From Eleginops maclovinus (lineage: Eukaryota > Chordata > Actinopteri > Perciformes > Eleginopidae): a DNA stretch of 64,000 bases. Under the pieces are notes generated by a model. The model was given only the letters and a program-made list of their open reading frames with translations. It ran no database searches and had not been told where the DNA came from. Below, piece after piece: positions 20,628 to 33,589 of this stretch. Both the position numbers and the translations under genes were made by a program. Location: positions 14,059,148 through 14,123,147 of the forward strand of contig NC_086364.1 of assembly GCF_036324505.1 (NCBI RefSeq), written 5' to 3'. Numbering within the stretch: position 1 is the stretch's first letter; each line of letters opens with the position of its first letter.

Positions 20628-21717
20628 GATTTTGCTTTGTTATTGTCAACCTCTCTTGCACAGCATCTATAAGATTGATTGTGAACATGTATTTATTCAT
20701 TCTTTATACAGTACATTTAATGCTAGTTCTGATTATATTACTACTATTACTCACAGACTTGCAGTCAGGGGAGGCAGAGGAGGCAGAGCTAAATGTGGTA
20801 TAGGGCCAAGCCCTTGGACTACTAAACTTGTTGACTTGTTATAGTCATTTTTTTTTCTATAGGCCTATTATTATTATTATGGTGGGTGTATGGAGTTTGG
20901 AGTTTTTTTGTATAATAATCTGCGAAATCCCTAAGACAAACCTTAAATAAAATCAAAAGTGAATAGGGCCATTACTAGATCAACTGCAGTGAAAACGCAG
21001 AAGGGAGGCAAACACAGTAGCTAGCTCTGCCTCAATGAGGGGGACGTGCGAGAGCGCACCAGTCGGGGTTATGCTTGTTCTGCCGTTGATCTGAGCTACG
21101 TTATGAGGCTACGTTATGTCTTTGACGTTTATGACCTTGTTCGTCAAAATGGCAGATTTTATAGTGATTAAGATAGGCCTACTCGTAAATCTGACTGAAA
21201 GTGGAAGTGTCTGCCTCGCCAGCCACGAACCTCACCGTATGTCACTGCTAGATCTAACATCTCCTCATTGACATCTCCATCCATTTTTTATGTTTTACAA
21301 ATGATTTAAAAGTGCTAGTTATACAAATCACCCAACATTTAACAGTGTACACGATTAGCATTCAGGCAAACTCATTACAAATATACTCCTGTGTGACCTT
21401 AACTTCTAAAACCAAGATTATGTTCACCGTAAAATGACGTGGCTTACCTATAAGATTGAACGCTAACTTTATTACATGTTATCGTGGGCAACACACAGCA
21501 TGAACCCTACGGGTTATCAGAAGGGACAAAAACATTTGAATAAACAAATTATTAAGACACGAATGCAGCGTGTGCGAAATAAGACCAATCTTATGTTGTG
21601 CAAGAGAGGTTTACAATAGCAAAAATAGGTTCGCGATGACGGCCGTAATGCTTGTAATAGACGCTCCGTGCAAAGGGGCTGTAAAATTGCCAGACACACG
21701 GGCAGGCAAGTGCATAG

Positions 21718-21783
21718 AGTTACTAGCCCGGTAAGAAAGTTACTAGACCCGGGCTTGCGGGCGTGTCGTTATTTCGAACCCTG
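21718..21783. repeat. hAT right terminal and subterminal repeats
   Basis: Two direct AGTTACTAG words (near 21718 and 21739) precede a GC-rich stretch, and the element ends in CGAACCCTG. This mirrors the left end. The copy ACTACAG directly outside is the target duplication. Confidence 0.7.
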
Positions 21784-22542
21784 ACTACAGTATACTAATG
21801 CTGGTAATAACAACACTTTAATCTGAAAGGCTATGTTTCATCCCTTTTTCCCTGAAACAGAAAATGTCTTGTTATAGAAACACTTCAATGTCAATGTTTT
21901 TCCTACAGCTTTTGAGAGAACTGAGCAGGGCGTTTTTAGGTTACATTACAAAGTATGGATTTTTTAGACACAAAAATGCTCTGTATTTTGCATCATATCA
22001 ATGAGTCACGTTGGTAAATGTCAGGCCATTAAGAGAAATTTGCTTCAGTAGCAGCTTGGTAAATAGTAATGTTCTGAAAGCTTTTCCCAAAAATATTAAG
22101 GTGCCTATGCATTTTGATCAACGTGAATGTCTGTTTAATCAGAAGCATATCCCATGCTGGCCTCTACCGGTGATATTCAAGCATGCTGCAATGCTTTGAG
22201 TGACATCTAGAGAACTTTTTATGAAGTACATCAAGCAAGCGGTGGTGGAAGGTGGCGTATTGTTGTTTTTTTTAGCGAGGCAACGGCAAAGAAATAATAC
22301 TCTATTAAAAGTACAAATCATCCATGCATGTGCCCAATAAGTTTTCCAGTATATTTACAAGTGTGCGCACTAACGTGAAATGATGCTCTTATTTTGAAGA
22401 AAAGCTGTTCTTCCTTTTCAGAGCAGCTCCGCTTTCAAAAGACAGGCTGTGCACACATGCTCCCAATTAAGCTAATTAGCCCTTCCGTGTGTTGCTAGCT
22501 CTTTTTGTTGGCAGTTCAGGCTGTGAATCAAACGACACCGTG
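21784..22542. other. hAT to G-alpha gene spacer
   Basis: AT-rich DNA without a gene. It should include the promoter of the downstream G-protein gene, but I see no clear TATA box or CpG island. Confidence 0.5.
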
Positions 22543-22581
22543 ATGTTTTGTTGTCTAAGTATACTGCCAGTCCCACTACAG
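22543..22581 (+). other. possible upstream first exon of the G-alpha gene
   Basis: ATG followed by 13 open codons (beginning MFCCLS) ends at CTACAG with a GTAAAG donor. Splicing to the acceptor at 23034 would stay in frame with the G-alpha exon and add two neighbouring cysteines at the N-terminus, as in Gq-type subunits. The alternative start MGMC inside the next exon already gives a normal length, so this exon is only a candidate. Confidence 0.3.
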
Positions 22582-23040
22582 GTAAAGCGTTCATCTAATT
22601 GTACAACTCATTTATAAATGTTTTCTGGTAAAACTAACCATGATTTTGGTTGATAATTTTTTCTAACTTGTAAATTGCCTTCCTATCTAAATTGATCTAT
22701 GGAGTAAAGCTTCAAGTTTACAGTTCAAGTAAAACTTTTTGTCAAATGTAAGTTTGGCAACTTCTCTACATCTATTACACAATTTATTAGAAATAAACGA
22801 ACTAGCCTGCCATTAAAGGAGGCACGTAAGCTTCTTTTGAGCTAGTAAAAATATAAAGAAAAATACATTGGACTATTTTAAGATGACCTTTATGGTACAA
22901 ATGCCAGAAAATGTTTTCTTGATGCTTATTTTTTCAGGACTGTCTTATGCAAATGAAATGTGTGTTAGTTTGAGGAGTATTTTTATTTTAAAGTAGTCCC
23001 AAATCATACATGTCAAAATGAAAATCTTCCTCAGGCCTGC

Positions 23041-26000
23041 ATGGGAATGTGCCCGGATATCACAGAAGAGGGCAAGAAGGCTAAACTCAAGAGCTCTAAA
23101 ATAGAGCAAGACATTTTTGAGCAAGCCAGGACTGAGATGAATGTGGTTAAAATTCTCATGCTCGGTAAGTTAAAAGCATTTGAACAGTACTGCAATGCAT
23201 CAGGTTTCTCTGAAGTAGGCCTGTTGGCCTTTTTGAAGTTAATATTTTTATCTGGTTTGTCTGTTAGGAGCTGCAGAGAGTGGAAAGAGCACCCTCATCA
23301 AACAGATTAAGATAATCCACAGTCATGGCTTCTCCAAACAGGAGCTCATAAGTTTCAAGGTACTGGAGAGCATTCATTTTAACACCCTAAAATGGTATAA
23401 CAATCAGAATCTAAAACAACTTGAAGCACCTGAGTTATGATGAAAAAGGTTGATTGTCATTCCCTCCACAGCCAGCAGTACTAGACAATTTGCTGACCTC
23501 TATGAAGTTTGTTCTTCGAGGAATGGGGATGCTGAGGATTAACCTTGCTAACAAGAAGAACAAGGTAAGGAATGACAACACAGTTTTAGATTAAACATAA
23601 AAATCTGCTTTGGTGGTAGACTATTTCTGTTTGCAGTGCCTCTTTGTCACACTAGATGTCAGTCTCCATCTGTACACTACATTTGTGAGTAGAGAAGATC
23701 TGGATTGTAATCCTTATAACTTCTGATGTTGAAATCCACAACATATTGGTCCTCTTGTACCTTAAGGCATTATATTATTTTTCATTTAGGAGGAGGAAAA
23801 TGACATAATTGACTTAAAATGTAAATGTATATAGTGTCATTATCTAATGACCTTTTGTCCTTTACTACAGATGCATGCTCGCTCCATCTTGTCCTGCGGT
23901 CAGTGTTTGGGGGACGACGACGAGCTGCTTCCTTTCGTGGCTCATGCCATATGTGCACTTTGGGGTGATCAAGGGGTGCGGGCAGCTGCAGCCAGAGGTT
24001 ACGAGTTTGAACTGAATGACTCTGCACTGTAGTGAGTAGAATGACCTTAAGTGACCAATTATGACGGATGGGGGGGTTATGCACAGTAAGAGTTGTGTCG
24101 TCACACCTTATCAATACAGAGCATCAGTAAAGCAGGTGCTGGAAAAACCTTGTCTTCAGGAAATTATTCATGTGACATTTGTGGATCGGGATGCCTAATT
24201 GGGAGCAAATTAAAAAGCAATGTTTGCAGATATCCAGGTAGATGGGAATTAGGGTGGAGAAGATGAAAGGGACTTCATTAAAGAGTCTTGTTTAATGAGA
24301 AAGAAGTCAACAGTATCATATGTGTGAAGCTGTTGGGTGAGGGGGAACTCCTGTAGAGGTTTTGTTGAAGTAGCATTAGCTTTTAATTTAAAGTTTTTAA
24401 TATAACTGTATTTTCAAACATTACATCTCACTGTTTGTTCTTTAGAGACCATTTAACAATTGTAAACACTCAAAATATCTCCCAGTTAATGTCCTGTTGC
24501 AGAGCAAGGAACCCATTAACTACATTTATATATTTTAGATTTTTGCTGTTGCAGTGTAAGTGAATAACATCAGCTGACAGGAAGGAAACATGGACCCAAG
24601 CTGTTTCTAGAAAAGCAATTTAATTCAAAAGGTATTTACTAAGCAAGTTTCCTAGAATTAAATTTTAGAAAAAAGGCGATATGTCAACCTTGCTCACAGT
24701 ATCGCACTAGAATTCCATATAATAAATAGTATCATTAAACAAATTGCCAGATTATCGCCAACACACATCCTAGCAGAACCGATTTTTTTTCCAACCAGTG
24801 TCCTTCAGTAGTTGTGCCCTATAATTTGTTTATCAAAAGAAAAAAACGGCCTGTGAGTGTCATGAAATCCAAGCGTACCCACTCTGCATGGATCCTGCTG
24901 CTGAGTGTGTGTTGTGTCATCAGCTGAAGTGTGGATCATTAGCTGAAGTGTGGACACATTTAGCTAAATGGCATTTTTAATTATTTATTTAAAGATACTC
25001 CAGCTTACCAGACTGACAGAAATGATGTGACGGATACAATACCAGAACTCTATTAGTCTTGGTGCTGGAGGATGATGTGAAACCCACTAGCAGTCTTGCA
25101 GTGTTCTCACTCGGCTGGACCCCACACTGATTTCTCCCTCCAGAAATATTGGATTGTACGTATCGTGAGACACTTGACTTCTGCAGGACCTGAAGGCATA
25201 TCAGTGTGTAAAAAAACTTTTTGGACATTAGCTTTGGCATCAACCGAACTCTTAATGTTGCTGCAACGAAATTTGAAGTTACAGGGAATTAACGATAGAT
25301 TCAACCTGTATTTTAAACCTTTTATTACCTTGAAAGGTTTCATGAATGTAGATTCATTCAACCAATGACCCTACTGCAAGTCTCACTTTGTAATACCTGA
25401 CATGACAAACATTTTTACTTGACCATAACTAATGGTGTTAAATCAATATTAAAAAGTGTATGTATACAACAAAGGTCTAACATAATACACTTTCCTGCTG
25501 CTAGAGCGCCACACCTGGTGGACAGAGGGCAGGTTACGGCACATATTGGTGCTTTGACTAAAGCTTTTGAGTTTTTATAGATCAAAAGTGCTCCATAACT
25601 TTAACATTTCACTCTCATAGCATTGTCAAACCCATGATTGACAGCTAGAAAGCAAAAGATACAAATGTTGTTATTTTTTTTCCATCTACGCGTTTCTTTG
25701 CCTATCAAAAACTCAATGTATGTCGGCTTGATAAAAGTACCATCACTTAAGGGAATTTATCAGAGTTCAAGCATCTCCCTCTGGAGTCAGGCAATACTTT
25801 TTCCTGCTCTAATACTCCCCAACACCTTTTTAGCAGACTTTGTGTAAACTTATTGCACTTCGCTTTAACTTCCTTACCATGTATGTGTCTCTCAAAAGCA
25901 AAAACTGGATGTGTGTCTCCTAACTGACTTTTTAAGATCCTAGTCTCCACTAGTTGATGCAGTTTCTCATTTTCTTCCCTCCCCAGTTTCTTCGAGAACA

Positions 26001-29000
26001 TGAGTCGAATCATTTCTCCCAAATATGTTCCTATGGAGACCGATGTTCTGAGGGTGAGAGTGCGGACCTGTGGAATCATTGAGACGCAGTTTCAGCTTCA
26101 GGACGTTATCTTCCGGTAAGCAGTGGTTGAGAAAGGAAAATTTGAAATAAAATAAAACCAGAGGAGGATTGGGAAGGGTAAATCTATTTCCGACATTTTA
26201 ATTATATGCCGAATTGAAAGGTGTACACTGTGATTTGGATTGTTCTAATTTGTATCAAACTGTATGGTAACTTTTCACTGAAACTGGTTTTATCAAGGAT
26301 TTTAGTGTTCTTTTCCAGCAGACTTCCTTCACTGTTCATAGAGTTGGTCTACGCTCTTTACAATTTCTGCTGTCAAAGCTAGCTGCTTGTTGAGCCTCTG
26401 GAGCTTCAGCCTCGGCACCAACTCTTGAAGGGTCGCTGAAAAAAGCTGAACCCTCCTGAGCTGAGGGAGGCAGCTGCCTGAGGTCCCTGCCTGAGCATGA
26501 CGCAGACATGAAATATTAATGGCTTCACTCTGCCTGGTTATTCCAGGAATTATAACACGCATGTAAAGGAAGTGTAGACATAAAACATACAACAAAAGTC
26601 ACGTTCCTTTCCCATTGGACCATTTTTATTTTCAGAGTAAGCAACCATTCAGGATTCCCCTCCACCGTGTGCTGTGAAGGCATTCAGTGTGGCTTGTTAT
26701 AAGAAATCTAATCCATACAGATAATGACCTGATTTATGTTGCACTTCTTCGTAGTTAGAACTGCATCACAATGCTTCACTTAAGAGATGTGAAATAATTG
26801 GACAATTTTATAACGCTTTCTTTTTAGACCATTTCAAGAAGTATTTTCTCAACAAAACAAAAGTACATCTTTTAAAATGATGATCTAGATCAGGGGTTCT
26901 CACTCTTTTAAAAAGAAATCGGACACTTTGGGAAGACACTGTGCTTGAGTGAAGATAATGTGTTCTTGAGAACAGACATAGCACAATAATAAGGATGGCT
27001 GAAGTGAACAAGTCTTATGTCTTGGTTAGTTTCCATTTGATTGCTAAATTCAATAGCGATATTTTCTTTCGTATTCTGACCTGTATACGTTTCAAGGACT
27101 GTTCTTGCTTGCATAGGAAAACGTTAAAAGCCTTCTTGTGGTCAGGTGTGGACTTCTTTCTTTCGTAAACGCAGAAACTATTACAGTCAAACGCCACAGT
27201 TGAGGCTTTTTGTCCCCTAGCTTGTTAAACCTGACTCTTGCCCCGGAGTATGCTTCATTGCCTTCATTGACATGAGTACTGCAATCAGGCACCTGGAGAC
27301 TGTCTGGCCCAAATGGGAACTCATTACCTGTGTCAGCAAGACCCTCCACTTCACTTAGTGCCAGATCTCTTTTGAAATGGATTGCCCCAATATTTGAAAT
27401 GGGTTTGGATTATCATTATCATTTTGTATTGAGGGTTATTTTCTTATTTTGCCTATCATATAAGGTTTTATTTTTCATATAACTCTTACGTTAGATCTTG
27501 CAAAATCCGAAACATCTTTTGATACTACATTGAGAAAAAAATTATGCTTTTTATCAATGTAAGCACATGTTTGTTTAACATGTCTTATTCCTTTCCATTT
27601 TTATATTGCCTTTAGGGATTTTATTTACTTGTGTTGTTTATTAGTTGTTGGCTTTAATGTTATTGTAGGCATGAAATGTTTTGTTCCGGTTTAAACTATA
27701 AACAAAAAGCACTTTAAGTTGGTTTTAAGAAATGCTGTTTAAATCAAGTTTATTATATAGTTTATTTGTTATTGTTCCTTAATTATAATGTGCTCATGTG
27801 ACTACTCGCATGTGAAATGGTCATGCACAATGATGCAAACTTTTCTATGTTCATGCACAAGTTGTCTGTGACCAGTTAAAAGCAACTCGTTGTATGGATG
27901 GATTTGTTTTTGCTTATTTGCAGGATGTATGATGTCGGGGGTCAGCGCAGTGAGAGGAGGAAGTGGCTCAGCTGCTTTGACTGTATTCAGGTTGTGCTGT
28001 TTGTTGTGGCCCTGAGCAGCTATGATATGACGCAGACAGAGGACCCTTCAGAGGCATGTCATAAAAAAGACAATTTGCCTGATCACATAAATCAAGTGTT
28101 TTTTTTCTTTCTTCAGAATATAAATGTAATTTCTATAATGTAGTTCTCTGCCTCTCCTTTTCATATTTTTAATTTTATTAGAATCGACTGCAGGAAAGTC
28201 TTGAACTTTTTACATCCATCTGCACCAGCACAGTCTTTAGCAGCACTTCACTGGTAAGTTTATCTGCATGTTTTTCAGACGGCAGTATGCTTAAAATAAA
28301 ATACAGTTTGCATACTGTAGAGCTATGTGTTTATTGCCTTGCCTGTGTGTTATGCTCTTACTGTCCAACATGTCTGTTTTTAAAACTCATCTAAATGTTT
28401 GGAGGTCACTGAAGCACTGAGTGGAGCTTTCGGTAATCTTTCATGCCAAACAGACTGGACACAAACTGACTATGATTGTGTCTGACGCGTATAATTGGCA
28501 AACCAAGTTTAATTGATCTGTAGGGCATTAGGTTTCTGTTTAGTAAGCCTCGATGTACAGCAGGATACTTCCTATGTATGTACTGTGTCCCTTGTGAGTG
28601 GAGGGATTCATAATGTCCTCATTTCACAGGATGTATCCTGAAATCTGTTTATATACAGCACTACGGGAATTCAATTTTATTTATGAGGGGGATGCTGTCA
28701 TTTCTTATTTTCAAACTTTCAAACTAATGTTATGCTTGTAAAACAGCCTTTGACAATAGTACCAATGTAACACTGTTGCGTGGCAGGGGCAAAAATCCAC
28801 AAGGTAGTACTAGCCACTTTACAGAGTTTTTGTACACTATTAAATTAAACTTTACAATGTTGGTGTATCTCTCTCCCCCTCTCTCCTACAGATTCTGTTC
28901 ATGAACAAAACTGACCTTCTCCGGGACAAGATCCTACGTTCCGGAAGACACTTGAGATTTTACCTTTCTGGTTACAAAGGTAACAAAGACTTTTTTTCAA

Positions 29001-29663
29001 GTTTGTATGATGTGTGAGCTCAATTCTTACTACTCTGGTTGCCACCTTGGACATATTCTCTACAGCCTCAAATTCCTTTAGGAATTGGTTGTATGTGTCT
29101 TCTTTTTTCTTTTTTTGTTGCTGGATGTGTCAAAGGATACCTTCGGTCTGTGGGGTAATCAGAATTCCTTCTGGCCAGATGTTTCACACAGTCCTCTTTC
29201 TGTTTGTATATAATTTATTCTGGCCTGTCATGGTCATGCACATTTCCAACTCAGTCGCAGCAACTGACAGGTGAACTCTGCATCATGTTTTAATTGGGAA
29301 TTTTGGAATTGAGGAGGAAAACCTTTGTACAGAAGTACAAATCACTGTAAGCCATGTTCTTGTTTTATCGATATTAATGAATCAGACTGGGTATGTGGGG
29401 TTTGAACTCATCAATTTACTGAACTCTGTTGGTCTCAAGATCTGTCAATATTTTTCCTTGATCCTCATCCAGGAGCAGATGGTGACGTGGATGCTGCAGC
29501 CCACCACATAACTTCCATGTTCTCCTCGTGTAACAGCAGTCCTGACAAGCCTGTGTACCACCACTTCACCACTGCCACAGACACCTCCAATGTGAAGGTG
29601 GTCTTCCACATGGTCATAGAGCAGGTCATGAAGGCCAATGTAGCTGATGTCCAGCTGCTATAA
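23041..29663 (+). CDS. gnav1: heterotrimeric G-protein alpha subunit, probably Gv class
   Basis: Nine coding exons: 23041-23164, 23268-23359, 23472-23564, 23871-24031, 25987-26115, 27924-28053, 28182-28253, 28892-28979, 29473-29663. They are phase-consistent and give 359 residues. It is a membrane-bound GTPase switch for G-protein-coupled receptors. Visible motifs: P-loop GAAESGKS (usual form GAGESGKS), switch [10 protein letters not shown] with the modifiable Arg and Mg-binding Thr, switch [14 protein letters not shown] with the catalytic Gln, NKTD, and TTATDT in place of TCATDT. The C-terminus ADVQLL has no Cys for pertussis toxin and fits none of Gs, Gi/o, Gq or G12/13. That divergence, in a fish, points to the Gv class; the symbol is my inference. 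The intron after 28053 has a GC donor. The N-terminus (MGMC) is uncertain; an upstream exon at 22543 could replace it. Confidence 0.8.
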
Positions 29664-29836
29664 TTCTGCTGAAGGCTGTTGAAATTGTTAATAACTTTGA
29701 AGTGAATTTTATTTAGTTTTCCTGTGAAAAATGTTTTTACTTTTTTAAAATTTCATTTATACATAATTTATTTATGCAGCTAATAAGGTAAATATTATGA
29801 GGCTGAACTGTCCCGAATTCATTTTAAGACATTTTA

Positions 29837-29842
29837 AATAAA
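29837..29842 (+). promoter_or_regulatory. poly(A) signal of the G-alpha gene
   Basis: AATAAA about 175 bases after the stop codon, followed by T-rich sequence. Confidence 0.6.
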
Positions 29843-30169
29843 AATATTTATTGATATGGATGGCCTTTTTTTAAAAAGCGATTTATTTATGAAATCTCTT
29901 ATCCATTCACTTTTTCTTTTACAGTTAGAATAAAAAATCACCATATTTAACACATATGTTTATTTAGAGATGTGTTTGATAAATGAATGTAAATTATACC
30001 TTTTTTAAAGAAGTTGTTCTGGTTCAAATCTTACACATGTACTGCGTTTTGTCATCACCCTACACTGAACTTGTGTGCTGGTGTACAGAATGTAAGCTGA
30101 AAAAAATATAATTACATTCTGATTTGTTTCGCATTAAGTACATTCAACACAAGGTTGCAATATGATTCA

Positions 30170-30175
30170 TTTATT
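30170..30175 (-). promoter_or_regulatory. npb: candidate poly(A) signal of npb
   Basis: AATAAA on the - strand about 220 bases beyond the npb stop. Confidence 0.45.
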
Positions 30176-30396
30176 AATGAAATCTCAGATCAAAAATGTA
30201 CATTAATACATTACTTTTACAGATTAATGTTTTAAAGACTTGTATAATAAATAAGTGAAATGGTAAACTAAAAATAGCATGTCTTCTAACTAATACAACA
30301 TGGCGTCAAAATAAGCTCACTCTAAAAGTGAGAGATAGCCTACAGTTTTATAAATAAGTAGTCTTCATCATCCGGCCCAGATGTCGGCTTCATGGC

Positions 30397-31602
30397 TCAC
30401 TCTCCTGCACAGTCTGCGGAGTCCAGTGTGAGGAGGACGTCTGCTTTGCACTTAAACGAACCCTTGCTTTCCTGGAAGAGTTCACAGCTCTGCAGGTCGG
30501 GTGTGATGTCTTTGATGCAAACAGGCTGTTAGGAGACAAAAATATAAATGATGCTCTTTACACACGTTACCTTTTTGATTAACCTAAACTAGTCCATGTT
30601 TGATTCCCTAACGTACTGTATATTCCTGCAGAAAATTACGCTAGTAAGGTGTTTATGGAACTAATAACAATACTTATTTTTCTCCTCTTCATCTCACTAC
30701 AGCCCAATGACGCCTTACTATTTACTACCTCAATGTTTCCATTTTTCCATTTCACTGCCCTTTGTTCTATACTATTGACGGTTTCACTTACTACTAACTT
30801 TGCCGAATGATTTAACATTTAAAAAACATTAAGCTAATAAATTGAATGTAATTTATTATTATTTAAAAGAAGGATATAATATCGTTGAAATGATCTCGAC
30901 CCATACCAGCTAGATTAAATGCTAAATGTATGCCTCAGTAATAAATATTATGTAAATATCTAAAAGTGCCATTCTGCTACATACTGTAATGAGCCCCTTA
31001 TGTACAGGACTTTAAATTGTAATTAAGTTGTTCTGAATCAACTTTTTACCATCTTATTCATCTTTACATGTTCTAATAGTGCATAGTCATTTCAATGGTG
31101 CTGAGTTGTGGAGATGTAGAGGATATTTGTTTTTAAAAAATATATACATTGATATAATAGTGTATTTAATCCTGTGCTCTTTTTCTTTTTAAAGATTGCC
31201 AATATGATCTTTACCATTTGTAATTTGGATGAAAAGTAGCCTACACTGTTGCACTCTTCGCCAAGTTACCTGTCGCCCTGCGTAATGCGTAAAGGCAATC
31301 CCATCCAACCCGATGTTGCCATGATCAAATAGATCCCCACTCACCATCGTCTTTCGGAGGAAATTGTTCTGAGCGAGTTCAGGAAACACGCTGTTGGTCG
31401 CCAGCTCGTCGCTGTCTGAGGAGTCCGGCTCGGCTCTCCTGATGTACGGTGATCTGCGGATACCGGACAGCAATCCGGACGCCCTGCCCACCGAATAGTA
31501 GCTTGGACCAGCCACCTGCTTGTACCATGCCTGCGTCGGACTGCAAGCCACCAGCGCGGAGATGATCACGATTGGGAGCACGAGTTTAGCGTTCATTTCC
31601 AT
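30397..31602 (-). CDS. npb: neuropeptide B precursor
   Basis: Two exons on the - strand, 31602-31270 and 30525-30397, give 153 residues. A signal peptide ([14 protein letters not shown] to SPTQA) is followed at once by the mature peptide, which starts [20 protein letters not shown] and ends RRSPYI. The peptide has 29 residues, the NPB length, then a dibasic RR site. The WYK start, YSVGRA core and RRSPY are shared by NPB and NPW; SSYSVGRAAGLLSGL-type residues, the 29-residue form and the conserved C-terminal cysteine block ([13 protein letters not shown]) favour NPB. The peptide is secreted and acts on NPBWR G-protein-coupled receptors. The frame is open upstream of this ATG but only through non-ATG codons, and a TATA box sits 77 bases upstream, so 31602 is the likely start. 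A second ATG lies two codons in (31596). In human NPB neighbours PCYT2, as it does here apart from the G-alpha gene and the hAT element. Confidence 0.93.
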
Positions 31603-31678
31603 GTCGAGATTTTCAAGCTTGTTCCTGCGCACCTCTAACTCTCTGGTGGTCCTTATGGTCACCGCTCACCGCTTCAGT

Positions 31679-31686
31679 CTTTATAG
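31679..31686 (-). promoter_or_regulatory. npb: TATA box of npb
   Basis: CTATAAAG on the - strand, 77 bases before the start codon, predicts a 5' UTR of about 50 bases. Confidence 0.7.
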
Positions 31687-32048
31687 GGACCCCGTGATCA
31701 TCCTCACACTTTCGTCAACGCAAACGGCTCAGGAGGGGGTGATTTACACACGCACCTTGGATAAACCCACCACTCATGACTAACTTTTAGCGCTGTCTTA
31801 TTTGTCACAAAAGCAATTAGGACATATTTAAATTCAAGTCTCATGAAATTAGTCAGAGCAGGTAGTAAAAAACTCGAGACATTTTTGTTATAATTAATTT
31901 ATAGACCACACATTGTTGCCTTCAGATTATTCAAACGTGAAAATCCACATATCAGTCTTTAAGATGTTTTATTATACACCATAAGCTCTATAAGTCTGAT
32001 GTATTATATTATTTTTCACCACTAACTAATAAAGGTATTGTCAATATA
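31687..32048. other. npb upstream flank
   Basis: No gene. It is AT-rich apart from the first 60 bases, which would hold the proximal npb promoter. Confidence 0.5.
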
Positions 32049-33263
<1,215 letters not shown>

Positions 33264-33589
33264 TATATACAGTATTGAAACTGTTCATGACAATGACTGT
33301 GCTCAGACCACATCAAAGAAACATAAGCTTGCCAGCTATACACAGGATGTGTTTTCTCCATTCAGTGCTTGTTCTCACACGGAAACAAAAAAAGCTGAGG
33401 TGCATGTCACCCTAGAGCTCGCTTTTTTTTTTTTTTCCATTTCAGGAAACAACACAGCATTGACAGAGATGCACAGATTGAGAAGCACCTGAAGACACAG
33501 AGTGTGCAGCCTTTCACAGTCCATGCATATCTTTCACAAATATATATATATTTTAACTTAATGATTCAACTCAAGTTATAACCGAAAAC
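33264..33589. other. spacer upstream of the Ig-receptor gene
   Basis: Contains a T-rich tract at about 33422-33437 and AT-rich sequence. It probably includes the promoter and 5' UTR of the CD22-like gene; no clear TATA box is placed. Confidence 0.4.

Larger units (their letters stand above)
17483..21783 (-). mobile_element. hAT-superfamily DNA transposon, apparently complete
   Basis: The left end starts CAGTGTATGAAATTCGG. The right end, read on the other strand, starts CAGGGTTCGAAATAACG; C-A-G, G-T and GAAAT align without gaps. The sequence GACTACAG stands immediately outside the left end (17475-17482) and again at the right junction (21783-21790, sharing one base with the element), an 8-bp target duplication typical of hAT elements. 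Inside both ends lie copies of the word GTTACTAG in both orientations. The element carries one gene, a three-exon transposase on the - strand. The ends are only partly alike, so age and activity are uncertain. Confidence 0.85.
29664..30396. other. convergent 3' UTRs of the G-alpha gene and npb
   Basis: The two genes end facing each other. AATAAA for the + strand gene lies at 29837-29842, and AATAAA for the - strand gene (TTTATT on +) at 30170-30175. Nothing else is visible in this AT-rich stretch. Confidence 0.6.
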
